A stretch of 6,808 nt of DNA from Sphingomonadales bacterium (GTDB lineage: Bacteria; Pseudomonadota; Alphaproteobacteria; Sphingomonadales; Sphingomonadaceae). The notes beneath the pieces are model-generated. The model saw only the letters and a list, made by a program, of their open reading frames with translations. It was not told where the DNA came from and did no database searches. How positions within the stretch are numbered: position 1 is the first letter of the stretch; the number at the start of each line of letters is the position of its first letter. Shown here piece after piece: positions 6,373 to 6,808 of this stretch. The stretch is taken from assembly GCA_018067055.1 (NCBI GenBank), contig JAGPVK010000316.1, positions 1 to 6,808 of the forward strand. Direction: 5' to 3'. A program made the position numbers and the translations under genes.

Positions 6373-6808
6373 CGCGGTACCGGTGCCGGCTGCTTTAATC
6401 CATCGACATCGACAAAGGTCTGCCTCGCGACATTATGCGGATGTTCCTTGGCTTCCGTCAGTGACAGGACGGGCGCAAAACAAATGTCCGTCCCTTCCAT
6501 CAGATCGCACCATTGTGCGCGAGTCTTTGTCTTGAACAATGCTGTCAGCTTTTCCTTCAGCGCGGGCCATTGTTTCAAATCCATCTGTGCGTCGAAATCT
6601 GAATCGTCGGCGAGTCCAGTGACTTCCCGCAGTTCTGCATAAAATTGCGGCTCGATTGACCCAATCGAGATGAATTTGCCGTCCGCAGTCTCGTAGGTGT
6701 CATAGAAATGCGCTCCGGTATCGAGCAAATTGACGCCCCGTTCATCCCGCCATTGACCGATGTTGTGAAAGTCGAAAATCATCGCCATCAGGGCGGCCGA
6801 ACCATCGG
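6330..6808 (-). CDS. CaiB/BaiF-family CoA transferase or alpha-methylacyl-CoA racemase, C-terminal part
   Basis: Partial gene entering from beyond the right edge; 158 codons with the reading frame open to the last base (DGSAALMAMIF upstream of and including the first in-window ATG at 6788, which is therefore internal). The family moves CoA between carboxylic acids or inverts 2-methylacyl-CoA stereocentres in branched fatty-acid and sterol breakdown. Counting from that ATG, recognisable blocks are DTGAHFYDTY (23-32), DGKFISIGSIEPQFY (36-50), the RAQW region (89-92) and ICFAPVLSLTEAKEHPHN (101-118), followed by the KQPAPVPRYS segment (132-141) typical of AMACR-like members. The Glu in SIEPQFY is probably the counterpart of an active-site Glu in mycobacterial MCR, from memory. 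The protein stops about 14 residues after PVPRYS, whereas relatives usually carry a further tail with a G-x-x-T-x-x-VL pattern. The gene ends inside the convergent regulator gene. Confidence 0.9.
   Translation of the reverse strand, partial: DGSAALMAMIFDFHNIGQWRDERGVNLLDTGAHFYDTYETADGKFISIGSIEPQFYAELREVTGLADDSDFDAQMDLKQWPALKEKLTALFKTKTRAQWCDLMEGTDICFAPVLSLTEAKEHPHNVARQTFVDVDGLKQPAPVPRYSVTVSDPPKRPV

Noticed and set aside
6373..6400. GC-rich partial inverted repeat after the regulator stop as a bidirectional terminator
   Set aside because: It lies in conserved coding sequence of the CoA transferase (the KQPAPVPRYS segment) and has no T-run in either direction.

Overview
The window looks like chromosomal DNA of an alphaproteobacterium, most likely a sphingomonad of the Sphingorhabdus/Parasphingorhabdus/Sphingopyxis type. 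This is inferred from protein style: a long SleB-like hydrolase with an N-terminal membrane anchor, a plant-type (class II) DAHP synthase, a LytS/LytTR pair and an AMACR-like CoA transferase, all in moderately GC-rich sequence. No rRNA, tRNA, CRISPR array, insertion sequence or phage gene is visible. Seven protein genes fill almost the whole window, and the two at the edges are cut by the window ends.

Left half, minus strand, in order of transcription: a MATE-family efflux transporter (3184-1760), a SleB-type cell-wall hydrolase with a membrane anchor (1637-309), and the first 63 codons of a class II DAHP synthase of the shikimate pathway (189 to beyond position 1). The gaps between these are about 120 bases each. 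They contain no recognisable gene and no convincing intrinsic terminator, so the three genes need not share a transcript. A plausible promoter lies directly before the DAHP synthase.

Right half, plus strand: a compact three-gene unit diverges from the MATE gene across only 46 bases. It encodes a DUF2891 lipoprotein (3231-4436), a four-helix LytS/YehU-type sensor histidine kinase (4433-5608) and a LytTR-type response regulator (5611-6372). The lipoprotein and kinase genes overlap by four bases (GTGA), and two bases separate the kinase stop from the regulator start, so the three are very probably co-transcribed and translationally coupled. A conserved lipoprotein of unknown function locked to a two-component system is the most interesting item here: it could be the sensor's periplasmic partner or the system's output. 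The kinase-regulator junction also carries a perfect 9-bp (10-bp unit) tandem duplication that appears to have moved the kinase stop codon.

Far right, minus strand: the C-terminal part of a CaiB/BaiF-family acyl-CoA transferase or alpha-methylacyl-CoA racemase (6808-6330, entering from beyond the window). It converges on and overlaps the regulator gene by 43 bases and appears to lack the usual C-terminal tail of its family.

Functionally, four to five of the seven genes concern the cell envelope (efflux, peptidoglycan hydrolysis, lipoprotein, envelope sensing). The DAHP synthase and CoA transferase are metabolic flanks.
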